From contig CATQJL010000326.1 of the NCBI GenBank assembly GCA_958299035.1, forward strand, positions 5,284,232-5,348,231: DNA of 64,000 bases. Direction: 5' to 3'. Position 1 is the stretch's first letter. The number at the start of each line of letters is the position of its first letter. A program made the position numbers and the translations under genes. Origin of the DNA: Cylicocyclus nassatus (Eukaryota; Nematoda; Chromadorea; Rhabditida; Strongylidae). The notes beneath the pieces are model-generated. The model had not been told where the DNA came from. It ran no database searches and saw only the letters and a program-made list of their open reading frames with translations. Shown piece by piece: positions 10,921 to 22,737 of this stretch.

Positions 10921-13900
10921 CAGAACTAAATGAAGGCCTTTTCGTTGGTACCATCGATAAAAGGTACTACTTTATGGTTGAATTTTGCAGCAGCGCGACA
11001 GGTCAAGATTGTAGAAAAAAATTCCTCCGCTTCCTTCCTTGTATACGGATTTCCTTTCGATATTTGCAATTTCGGAGATCAAAAATAAATTTGATCATTT
11101 TAGAAAGTTTCTAGAAGTGTTAGAGAAAAATTTTTGTGTTAATGTATGGTATCATTGGAAAATGTAACTTGAGAAGAATCAGAATGTTAATTAGGCCTGA
11201 AAATTTTTTCTTGAGGAAATGGTGTAAAAAATCGGGATACCCAAAATCTTCTGCTCGAAACTACAACCATGTATTAATGCGAACTTGGAACGATGTAAAT
11301 GTAAAGTGCAGAGTTGAAAGATGTACTTTTCAGATATTTTCAAAAATTTGGCTGCCATAATTGATCAGATTTAATTGACCTGTGCTGTTCCAAGCGAAAA
11401 TGTTAGATTTTCATTTTTTTGACTGCAGAAAATGCAAACTGCAGAACAAAATATCTAGTGTAGTCCACAGCATCACACTTTATAAAAAAACAGATAAAAA
11501 ACAAAGATTGAAAGCTACTCATAAAATCTTGTATTACTGTTGGAAAATTTCAGTTGATGCTTTGCCATAACAGAGACTAGATAGCGGCTTCTTAAAAGGT
11601 CCTAACTGAGCTGTAGCCATTTCCATTGCTTTAGAATTTTCCGTATTTGCTTGTTAGAACAAATTTTTTTCTAATCAATCTAATAATTGGGAGCACTTCT
11701 ATACAAATACTAGGAACGATGAAACAAGCCTCGTTCTTTCTGATAAAAGTAAACTTGCACTGCTTTCTTACTGTTTTTTTTTGGAAAAAGAAGCACACAC
11801 GCTACTGCTGTAAAACCTCAACCAATATGCCTGCAGAAATAAAGTTTTTTGTCTGCTTCTGCAAACATTCTTACGTTTACGTTTACATCAGTGCTCTAAA
11901 TTTTTTCTTCGTGTTAATGTATTGGCCGTCGTTTGCGCTACTGTTTGCCTTAGAAATCTGTGCAATACATTTGCGCAGTGCAAACTAACAAACCCCTAAA
12001 AGGAGGTGGGGATTCTCGTACAACTCGCAGTATTCGGCACTTTTTTGCTCAGAACAGCGCGCTTCAGCACCTGCTTCCGAGACAGGCTAGGATAATCAAG
12101 CAAGAATCTTGCTGGCTCTCGTGGAAATTTTGCTGAATTCTGAAAAATTCCTTAGGAGATCTAAAGCTGCTGCTCTGAATTTTTTAGTTGTTTATTTTTT
12201 TTGGTTTTTTGGTTTTTTCAATATTTTTTAGATAGTCAAATTGTTGGAAAATTTTATTGTAACTACTGCTTCCATCAAGCACTAATCTTGCTTGTGATAT
12301 CTTCCATCACTTTGTGCTGCAAAATCAATAACTATTTTATTCAATCCATTACAAGCTATTCATGCCTTAATGTGGTTACTTTCTAAAAGTCGCAGCAAAA
12401 CAATACTTTTTAAAAATTGCAGCCCCAAAACAAAGGAATATTCAAGCACAAAATTTCCACAAAAAACGTTGGTGTCTATTTATCTTGAAGAATGTCTTTT
12501 AAAGACTAGACCATTTATAATATGAATTCTTGCGAATATATTTGTAAACTATTTTCTGAGCCCGTGAGTGAGATTTACAAATTTACAAAAGAATTTTGTG
12601 TGCTTGATTTGTTTTTTTTTTTATCGGAAACGAACCAGTTGTAACAAGTCTAACAATTTTTACTGCCTACACTGGTGCACAGCGGAAATCTGTGAAAAAG
12701 CCAAGGGGAAAAGGAAAGAAAGGGGTGAATTTTTCAAATCATGTTTTTATCTTTACGAGATTGGAGGGTATAAAATAAAACTGAAGTACTATATTCGAAA
12801 ATTTTCGCCATTTCTTTGCACTCTTTCAAGGCAAGATTTGTGGGATAACCTAGTATTTATTAAACGACCCTAAGAAGCTCATAACCTGTGAGAAATATGA
12901 AAAGAAGTCTCTAAACTGCACTGATCTTGAAAAGCAATCTATTATATAGCGGTCAAGGATGATTCGCCCTAGTCCGCTGTCTGTTTATGTAACAATTATT
13001 TCGGGGCGAGTTTCCATTGTTTATGCGTGTCCAGTTTTTTGTGGATTCAAATCTATGACTACTTTTCCTCTCGTTGGTTGTGATGCATATTTCTTTAGAA
13101 GAGGATACATCTCTTGTTTCTAAAACGAGCTCGTTCATTAGAGTTATAGGCTCAAAAGTCTAGCACCAAAAATTAGGAAAATCGCTCATAAATGTTCAAA
13201 AAATGTTTATATTATTTTTTCAGATAATTACATTGTCTTCGTGGCATGTGGCAACTTTTATATTTTACTAAGCATATGCGAAATTTTTCAGTCCAAATCC
13301 TGTAAAAGAGCTATGAAAATGACCATTCATGAGTTTTTCCCAAATAATTTTGCTGATTTTTGAGGAATAAAAATTTTTCAGCAATAAAGATTCGAATTTG
13401 ATTCGAGCATTTATGTTATTTTTATATGCTTGATTCTTTGTATATACCAACTTTGTTTCCATTCTAAGCATTGTCAAAAAGTTCTTAATTTTCTTTTCAT
13501 ATACTGAATCAATTCAAATGAAATTTTTTGAAACTCAAAATGATTGCGATTACTCGAAAATTTTGCTGCATCTCATAGCACGACTTGATAGAAAATGCAA
13601 GATCACAAATACAGCTAAGATTACTACAACCTTTACTTGTTACTATTTTTGGATGAAATCAGATGCATGTGGAAAGATTCTGCAGAATTTTTAGATTGTT
13701 CACAGCGAGGATAATGAAATCCGGCCGTTTTTGTGTTCGTCTGTCGCACATCCCCTCTCAATTACGAAATTATTAGATGTGAAATTGTGTGGACTGATTG
13801 GATTTTTATGACCGAAATAACTGTGAACAACGAATGTCATGCAATTTCAGGTTCAGAGATGCAAATTTTCATTATGTAACAAGAATATTTTATGCTTGCT

Positions 13901-14146
13901 CGTCATTTTGTCTCTTGATTTATTTATGGATATCGCACAGACATTTCTGTGATGGCAGACATTTTTCCAGATATTTTCCGTCTCAAAAGCTAAATAAAAT
14001 TTAAATTCATAAATTCTCCCTAAATTCTCCCAGTTTGTTACACTGTCCCAAGTTCGTACTATGTCGTTCGTTGTCACTGCTATCTACACCTAAACGACAA
14101 TTGTTCAGAAATTAATGACACCGCCGACATTTCTACGACAACTTAC
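10921..14146. other. Intergenic or intronic; no supported gene
   Basis: Low-complexity AT-rich sequence with scattered short frames (for example 11647-11988 and 12568-12873 on the plus strand). None has good splice borders or a recognisable domain. Confidence 0.35.
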
Positions 14147-14251
14147 AGACATTTAATGCATTCTGCGCGAACTCAAAGGAGTTTAATACATTTATCACTT
14201 CCTTGAACATTTTCTCAGCTTGCCTGTAAAGTGCCTGGTGACCGTTGTCAT
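14147..14251 (-). CDS. Internal exon of an unrecognised minus-strand gene
   Basis: Between the acceptor TTATTTTTTTCTAG and the donor GTAAGTTGTCG one frame is open and protein-like, containing GHQALYRQAEKMFKEVINVL, an amphipathic helical stretch. Phase is 2 nt at the start and 1 nt at the end. A second minus-strand exon is possible upstream (14532 to about 14469, acceptor TTTTTCAG, donor in phase 1). The remaining exons were not found. The 1 kb MITE at 14777-15794 would then lie inside or just upstream of this gene. Confidence 0.45.
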
Positions 14252-14776
14252 CTAGAAAAAAATAACATAAAATGATTAAATGCGTTGTATTCTTAGGCTC
14301 ATTCAACCCCAATGTTTTATTTCATCGCTCGTTTCCGATTACAATAGTATTATTATTCAGAATGGAGAGCGTTTATGAAACTAAAATGAATTACTATCTA
14401 GTGCAAATTCCAAAATTTGAAATAATTTTTTAAATAATTACTGTGTGATTGAACTAACAGCTTTCCACGTTCAACACTTTTCATCTCTTTTCCCGTTTTC
14501 GTATTTCCATTACTGCTAGGAGTAAAAAAAGACTGAAAAATAAAATGAAATACAAATTGCGAACTTCAAAAATAATTAGATCATTAGGTTGCCAGTTATT
14601 GCCAACTGAAATTGGCCTTGAGTAGGAATACATAAGGTAAACTAATACAAGTTTCTTTGAATATTAGTCTTACTTTCTATTTTATTATTATTATTCTCCC
14701 ATTATTTTTCAAATTGTTTCATTGTTACTTCTGCATATTGCTTGCTTGATTATTACCATTACATCGATCAGTACTA

Positions 14777-15794
14777 TTAGGTCGTTTCAAAAGTAATTTC
14801 GCTTTTTTCAAACGGGCACTACATTTGACGGAATAAATATTTCTATGAGATTTTTGAAGCATTCGATGCAGAATTTTATTCTCTTTCTAATGGTTATAAA
14901 AATCTTGTAAAACATACAACGATCTTTCGGAAAAAACCAAAATCTGCGACCCATGCTTTTTGAGATGGCCAAGTTTCACAATTTTTTTAAAACTGTCATA
15001 TCAATCCTCAGAAGGAGTTCAAATAAGGATTCGATAAAGTAAACCTTATAGAATACAGCACTGCTTTTTTCTCCTTTCCATAGCTTGTTATACATTTTTG
15101 ACAGAATTTTGACTAATGCTACCGAATTCCATACTATGGCAGCTAAATCCTCGTAGAATATCAAAAGAAGAGCAGCTCGCGCAGTATTCGATGCAGTATT
15201 TTCTCCTCTTTCTAACAGTTGTTTTTTGTTTCCGATTCGTTTAGTTTCCGGGAGAAATCATCATGACTCATTTTTTTAGCGAGCCCCAGGCTGTATCCGA
15301 AAAACCCGAAATTTGATATTTCGAATCCGTAAACTCTCACTTGCATTGTAAAACCAATATTAAGTCATATACGATCTTGGAAGTTTCAAATTCCGAATAA
15401 TTACCGTTGTTTGATGCGATTGTGGCTGACGTAGGCCTGCCAAAATCCAATGGATTTCTTGAAAAATCTTTTAAAAAATTACGGCAAGCTAGGAAAAAAA
15501 GAAAAAAGTAGTACAGTATTTTATAAGTTTACTCTATCGAATCCTTACTTGAACTCCTTTTGAGGATTGATATGAAAGTTTTAAAAAATTGTGAAACTTG
15601 ACCATCTCAAAAAGCATGGGTCGCAGATTTTGGTTATTTTCTGAAAGCTCATTGACTGTTTTGCTGCAGTTCCATAACCTTTGGAAGGAGAATGAAATTC
15701 TGCATCAAATACCTCTAAAATCTCTTAGAAACCTCGGTTCCATCAAATGTGGCGCCCGTTTGAAAAAAGCGAAAATACTTTTGAAACGACCTAA
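14777..15794. mobile_element. Palindromic MITE with TTAGGTCGTTTCAAAAGTA ends
   Basis: The ends TTAGGTCGTTTCAAAAGTA and TACTTTTGAAACGACCTAA are inverted. Inverted arms of roughly 280 bp follow (about 14777-15060 and 15515-15794), including the paired block CGACCCATGCTTTTTGAGAT / ATCTCAAAAAGCATGGGTCG. TA borders both ends. The ORFs at 15598-15876 and 14976-15164 are frames through these arms, not genes. Confidence 0.82.
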
Positions 15795-18700
15795 TATTTT
15801 TTTTGAATTTTTTTTTGCTATATCTGTGAATTTTATGCCCCAAGGAAAGCTTTCCCATAAATATTTCCACATATAATTGTGGAACAAGCATTGATCTCTT
15901 AGCATCTCCTTTTCGCTCTTTTAATACCTTTTTGTAACATTACTGAGTAAGTAACATTCAAGTAAAAAAGCAAAGTCTATCGTACGCCAATTGTGATGTC
16001 TGCTCGCGTTTTCTTCAATGCATATCCAATTTCTTTTTCCATCAAATCTGATGAAAATCCTACGGCAAACTTTGATGGGCCATGCATAAACAAATTATCA
16101 ACCTATGTTTGATTTTACCCCCTATTCCCCCCCCCCCCCTCCTTTCCCAAAGCGAATAAATTACTTGACATTTTCTAGAATTCCATTGCACTTTCGTTTC
16201 GCATATAAAAACCTAAATGAATTGGAATGACATCCAGATTAATGGTGCACAAAGGTCTCTTAATGGAGAAACACGAGTAAAGATGTTGTTAGCGTTTTTT
16301 TTGCAAAGCCATCTCTAGGTTTTCTATTTTTTCATCTCCAGGTAGTTGTGTTTTTCTTCGTCAGTCTCTTTGAAAATGATTACAGCTTTATACTTATCAG
16401 GTGGACAAGTATGAAATTATTAGTTGTAGAATACTTAATGTCTGAAATAGTCTCGAAAACATAAAAGTTATATATTTGTAGTAATTACAACTACATTTTT
16501 AAAAATTCTTTTTTGGGGTCAAGAATACTGTGAATTGATCTGGGTATAGAATCAACTACTTGGATTTTGTCGATGTAATTCGATTTTTATTTGATATCAT
16601 TCATCCGTACTGCTACTGTTTATCTTGAATAAGGTGCAGCCGTGATGTCGCAACGTTTTGATCAGAAAGTTTTGAATAAAATTCCAACAACGAAAAAATA
16701 TTCACTGTCTTTTGAAAAAATTGGTTATAAACAATTTCTTGAATCGATGAATATTGCCTAAAATTTTCCAATCATCATGTACACTGCCTCTTGACACTAC
16801 TTTTTTTGTTCATGCTAATCGAGTGTTTCTGACACGGCAACCGCATTTCGAGGTTTTTTTTACATTGCGATATAATCACCATATGGTTTCGGCATTTCTG
16901 AATGATTCTGGTTGGCTATAGTTGTAGTCCAGAAAAGAAAAATTCAGCTACTTCAACTCATCAATAATATGCTCGTTTCACAAGACTCAAAGCCCTCAAG
17001 GCTTAGTTAACAAATGTAAGTCTTTGATTCTGCTGTCTGACATCAACAACAACGCCTCCTCATTTTTCTTCGTTCATTTTTTCTCAGTTTCCACTCACCA
17101 CCCTTGCTTCATGTACATGATTGATGTAGGGCAAAGCTGAATCATTGCTCTGCTGTTTCTGTCGAAGTCCAATTTTGAGAGTTGATTCCAAAAAGCGAGG
17201 TCCAATTTCGGTTATATTCCTCAAATAGTATCTTCAAATTAAAAGCTGAAATCTCTCCGACTCATCGTCAGATGCATCACCCTAAAAGTTGTGGAATTGC
17301 TGCTTTTAAGATATTTGTAGTATTGGATGTTTTCGATTGAAAAGCAAGAATCAGCGAAAAACAATGAGAAGCACAATTTGGAGTTAATTTGTAAGAAAAA
17401 TGACCTCATTATCCCAGCCACAGTGTAAAATCGAAAAGGGGCAGGTGTGGAGCATTACATAGAACGAATTAAGCTTAGACTCTAAAATCCCTTTTGGGAA
17501 ATTATGGCTTGCTCAAAGTATGAAGTTAAAATCTAGAAGCAATTCATAAAGCCAAAAATAGGTTCTTTTATCCAAAATAGTCCAAATTCTCACTTCCTCT
17601 TCCACAGCAAACATGCAGTTGCTCATATGTACTTGCCTTTTTTAATCGGTGGCTAGAAAAAGAAAATAAAAAGGAAATTTAAATAGGCACACTCCGCCCC
17701 TTGCAGCACCTGGGCACCTCCTTTTTGTATGTGCACTTGTATTGCAAACCAAATCCATAAGCAAAGAAACTGTACCATTCGAGTTCTAGGTTTCAGAAAC
17801 TATGAAATTTACCGTCAAGAAAAGCAGCAACAACAATCATAAGCTCTTTCCAAACCGATTTACAAATAAAACCCATATATTAGGCTGCTGCATAAGTTCT
17901 GTCCAATTTGAATTTTTGAGTTCAAAATTTCAGAATTTCTTTCAAAGTCAACTTTTTTCCAAGATCTTAGTTTCTATGCGTTGAGAAGTTCCTCGGCTAC
18001 ATATTAAGATCTGCGATATAGTAAATAGATAGGTAGTAAATCTGCAACCTAATTGCGAGAAGGGTAACTCTACAAAGAAGAGTTTGTTCTCCTGGAACTA
18101 GTAAATTCTTCAAAAGCCCAAGAATCAAGACGATAGGACCTTCGACATCAACCGCTCGTTTGAAACATAGTGGGTTCGAGCAGATGTTCACCACGTGCAG
18201 CCTGTTTTTGGCCTTTGTATTCATGGCTCATTTATCATCCTATAGAAAGCTGTTAGCGGACCACACACAGTTCTGAAGGAGAGTGACTTGTACTTTGCCA
18301 AGGCAACTGTTTTGCAAACCGAGTTGTTAGGCTGTAAAAGAAATTTTCCGCAATAATTTTATTTCATTCAAAAAGGCGTAGGCAACCTTTTTCATCTGTA
18401 AAATGATTTTCTGTTGTAACGTGTTTGGTATCATGTCATACACAAACAAATATTTTTTCCTCATGAAAAATCGAAGGAGAAGCTCGAGAACTACATCTTT
18501 TCGAGAAGTATTTTGAAGTATAAATTGTATAATTTTTTCTTAATCAGTAAAGCTCGTCATAGAACATGAATAAAAATAAAATTAATCGTTCTTGAGCTTT
18601 TCAGCTTTTTTGGCAACATAAATTTAGAAAAAATACTTGAGTGTACGTTTGCCAGCTTTTCTCGATTTTAAAATAAATAATTTCTGTTTCAACCACCGCT

Positions 18701-19178
18701 TAAGGGCGCATGATTTCTCCTCTGTTGGTTCAACTGGAATTGAATTGATATATCGCACATACATGTATACATGTACGCTCATTGTATGGAACAGCACTCG
18801 AAGTAAGGAAAATCAAGAAAACCCAAAAGTGGCAAACTCCGCCCCTATTCTCTAAACTCCTCCCACTTGCTTTGAACATGAATCACATTCCTTCGTGCGT
18901 ACAACTGCAATTTTTGCCTTTGCATGAGCCTTTACAAGATAACTATATTCGAACCATTTGTAATTTAATTAACTATTACACACCATGCGCGCTACTTGAC
19001 GAGTCACAAGATTATAACCCTGCTCATTCCCGTGATTTCTTATTTTTGTAAACCTCTTCAAGCGATATTAAACAGAAAAAATCAAAAGATTTTATTATAA
19101 TCGTCTTTATTCCACCGTAATTGTTATTATGAATTAGAGTAGTACACATTCCTACACTTAGTAAGGCTGGAAAATATT
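15795..19178. other. Gene-poor stretch; no supported gene
   Basis: Contains a C-run near 16122-16138 and AT-rich sequence. A possible start exon is at 17802 (ATG five nucleotides after GGTTTCAG, beginning MKFTVKKSS), but no continuation was found. A minus-strand frame at 17239-17421 begins with a hydrophobic stretch but has no splice support. Confidence 0.3.
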
Positions 19179-19588
19179 TCACTGAGTAGTTTTAGCAAGA
19201 TTGACGTCTCTAGCCGGGTGTACATAGTGTGCAAGCTCACATATTGAGTTACGAAGGACTTGACGAAGTTTTAGCTTGTGAGTGTTTTCAAATTTCCTTA
19301 TTAATTTAGCATTTTGATCTTTTGAAAGCTTTAGTTCAGCGCTCTGTGTGTTGTGGAGCGCGATCGCTCGGCTTGCAGTTTTCATAAACCAGTTGAATAA
19401 TACCTCGTTGTTCTCCCACGGGACATCGTAAAACACGAATCGGGTTCGCTGTTATTCCCGACATTCGAAGAGAGCGAGTTGAAGTCCATAATAATGCACT
19501 TTGGCGAATGATCACCATATGGCATCATTATGAGGCACTGAGGCCGGTGTTTTACGACTACTTTGCTAATGTCTCTTTTCGTTAGCAA
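19179..19588 (-). pseudogene. Frameshifted minus-strand coding remnant, product unknown
   Basis: Two adjacent protein-like minus-strand frames overlap near 19440. The upstream frame (19588 to about 19440) contains LIMMPYGDHSPKCIIMDFNS. The downstream frame (from 19448) contains FYDVPWENNEVLFNWF and a basic helical region, ending at TGA 19181-19179. Together they would give about 140 aa, but they are in different frames and the only splice pair between them would give a 14-nt intron. That suggests a frameshift, hence a decayed gene or transposon fragment. The downstream part alone, after the acceptor AATAACAG, could also be a true last exon. Confidence 0.4.
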
Positions 19589-19599
19589 ATGAAGTCGAG

Positions 19600-22500
19600 A
19601 GCATACATACCTCTCAAGTTTGGACTAAGAAAAATCCATTGTTCCCAGGCTGGGGGTGAAAACATTTTGCATCGGAAGAAAGGGCACTAAGACCATGTCA
19701 AATCTCCAAAGCTCTCTTTCAACATCGTGCTGACATGCCCTCCTGTTTTCTTAGCATTTCAATATTCACACTGTGAAATCTCGAGGGAATATGAACCTTC
19801 TTGGCTCCTTAAAAATCTCTATAATTTTTCAAATTGCAGTTTCTGGATTTGCAAATGTGCAGAACATCTGTCAAGATCAAAACCAGTACATACATATGAC
19901 TCAGAATGATTCATCTATAAATTCAAATAAACTATTTCATTCTTCGTGAGGAAATCACGTTGACATTCGTGAAAGACGACCCTCAGTTTCAAACAATGAC
20001 GAATGTTACAAAACTGGTTTTCGAACAGAAAAATCCTCCATCTATGGAGGACATATACCCCGTTCAGAGCACTGCGAAACTTTCAAATCCCACTATTTTT
20101 TTTCCTGCACGAAAGTACAAAGAATGCCCGGGGGGGGGGGGGGGGTGAGAAAGATGGTAAGGAACGGTATTGCAAGAAGGATGGATGTTTTTTGCAATCA
20201 CAACCAAACAGGAACTGCTGAGAAATTTTCTTCAAGCGCTTGAAGTCTGTTTTTAATTTTATTTTCACTGGCAAATTGGAGGAAACTCTAGGTTCAAGAA
20301 ATAGAGCCGGAGGTATATGTGAAAATTCTGTTTTGTGGAGGAAATATACATAAAAAATGAGCTATGTATGAAAAATTAAATGTTGTCCTGACTCCGTTTC
20401 ACTCCTCCCCTCAAACGGCTTTTCTTGGGAGTCTTAGGAGATCCTCGTCATGTTAAATTCTTTTTACGTGCAGCAGATGGCTTTACTTGGAACTTTTAGA
20501 AAATCCAAGTCATAAAATTTTCACTCATATGCAATTTGATTATTTTCAAGGCAAAAAAGATTTTGAGTGTTATTTTCATCTCAGAATTCAACGTTTGGAA
20601 TGCTTCTTCTGGAGACCGCATCTTACGCATTCTTACTTTGAATTCAAAGGTTGAGTAGAAAAATCTGAAACCTTCTATATCTGGCAGTAAACAAATCTTT
20701 GAAACTTCCAAAGAAATTTTCAACATTGATGTGTTACTCAAAATCAAACAAATCAATTTGTTAGAGGAAGTGAGAAACCGTCAGCCATTGTGCCGGACGT
20801 GTGATACATGCGGTTTTCCAGGTTTTCTAGTTTGTATAGGTACTATGGCTTGGTTTTGAAGCAACCAAAGTAAAAAAAAAATTGTCTTTATTGCTAAAAC
20901 TCTCTCTCTCGCTGTATCTGTCCCAAAGCGGATTTGAAAGCAATGTTTGCTGCTCCAGAAGAGAGATAAACTTTTGGAGAAGATATAGGTACCATTTTCA
21001 AATTTATCTCCACATTACTTCACAGAGAACTTCATTATGCATTGTACTTTGCACTAAAATATCCAAACTCATGCATAAAAGCAATTGCGAACAGTTTTGA
21101 GGATAAAAATTCACGTGCAGCATTTTCAGTGCTAGCGCTGCTATACGGGGATGTTTTTTCGAATATTACAACCGAAGTAAGCAAGTGCCTGTGAAACCTG
21201 CAAACAACGAGAAAATGAGAACAGTGAAAGAAGAATAAAATACGAATAAAGCAGCTCGTTTGCACGTAGAAGAGGTGGCTTGCTACTAAATTTTGAACAT
21301 TTTTCTGATTTCATCGGATCAAAAGCGATCGAGACAATTTTGTATTGCTGAAAAATTGATGGAAAAATATTCAAAAGTCTGCTAGAGCGTTATGCATCTA
21401 TTCATTGTCTCTTAATTGTTCTTCTTCTACAAATAGCAAACCTCCTCAATCTAGTTCGTTAGATCCTGGATGGTGAGGCCGTCCAGTGGGCGGAGATTAA
21501 ACCTGTCGGAATCTGCCCTTCCTCATTTTGTGAGTCAAATGCAAACTCTTTCCAAGACTTCTTTTTTTATAGTGTAAGTGCAAACTCTTTGAATTTTTGT
21601 TGATCCTTAGAGACTAAAAGTCAAAGTTTTGTCGTTCGAAAATTCCGTTTTCTCCAGAATTTTTTAATATCACATTTTTGCTTTAGTTTTGCATTTTGCC
21701 TTATTTTTCTACATTTAATTTTATTTTTGCCAATATGTGAGCTGCTCCAAGCTCAAATTTGCCAGTAACCAGTTAGCCAGAGCTTTTCGAATTTCACAGA
21801 ATTGATGCTTGCCAAAAAATCTGGAACTATTTGGTGAAATATTCTTGGAAAAATTTTCGTCTTTTTCGAACTTTTGAAGTAGCAAACTTTTGTTTGTCTT
21901 TTGCCTCATTTTCTGTATTTTTCATCTTGTTTATGCTAATATGTACAAACTCTTGAACTTAAACTTGCAGCAATCACTCAAGTGGATTTTGAACCTGCTT
22001 ACCAATTCAAAGAATAATCGGTGGAATATTTTGTATAAACTCTAGGATAAATGCGAACAGATATAGCAAGAAGTGCTCATAACAAAATACATTTAAATTT
22101 CTGTATAATATGTTACTCTTATCGTATTCTTTAATCCTTCATAAGAATAACCAGCAAAACAGAATTGCATTGAATTTCGAAAGAAAATTTGAGCATTTTG
22201 AGCTTTTTTCTGTTGACGCAGTTATTACCAGGTCATACTTGTGACCATATAATCCTTACTAATCTCTAAGTTTACAGCCGTTTAAAGGTTTTATGCGGTC
22301 ATTCGTAAAGTAGGCCTTGTTTGTTACACAACACCCCGGCGCTTTTACGGGAATTGGGGGATACGACGTCTAGCTCACTTCCAAACCTCACCGGTTCCTT
22401 TTTGCGTTCCGGCATGATTTGATTGCTCACTGCATCGTTTCTAGTTTCATTTTCGTTCTTTGGCCTTTTATTCTCGATTTATGACTCTTTATAGTTTCCA

Positions 22501-22737
22501 TATGATGCACATTGAGTGTCGATTGCAAAGTCATAATTTTAAACTTGAAATAGTTTCTCTTTCCTCTCGAATAAATCTTCAAAAGTTGGCGTATGCGATC
22601 TAGACGCAGCCATTCTTTGATCTTTCCTACTACTCGCTCAAAATCCCTCCCAATTCATTTTCCAAAAAAAAACATGAACTTGCCAACTGTTTTGAGTAAC
22701 TGGAGACATTCATAGCAGTTTTTTTTTCTCTTCTCAG
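19600..22737. other. Mostly non-coding; G-run and small GC-rich island
   Basis: Holds a G-run near 20130-20146. A GC-rich island at 22290-22440 is open in several frames; on the minus strand an ATG there begins MPERKKEP just before a possible GTGAGG donor. No frame can be linked to other exons with confidence. Confidence 0.3.

Noticed and set aside
15598..15905. Frames of 92 and 66 codons
   Set aside because: They lie in the terminal arms of the MITE at 14777-15794.
17880..18055. TTAGGCTGCTGCATAAGTTC, which resembles a mariner end
   Set aside because: The only possible partner (GCAACCTAAT near 18045) matches too few bases to call an element.
18160..18240. GGGTTCGAGC-like string as a tRNA B box
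   Set aside because: No acceptor stem, anticodon arm or A box around it. No convincing tRNA was found in the window, although a trained search could still find a diverged one.
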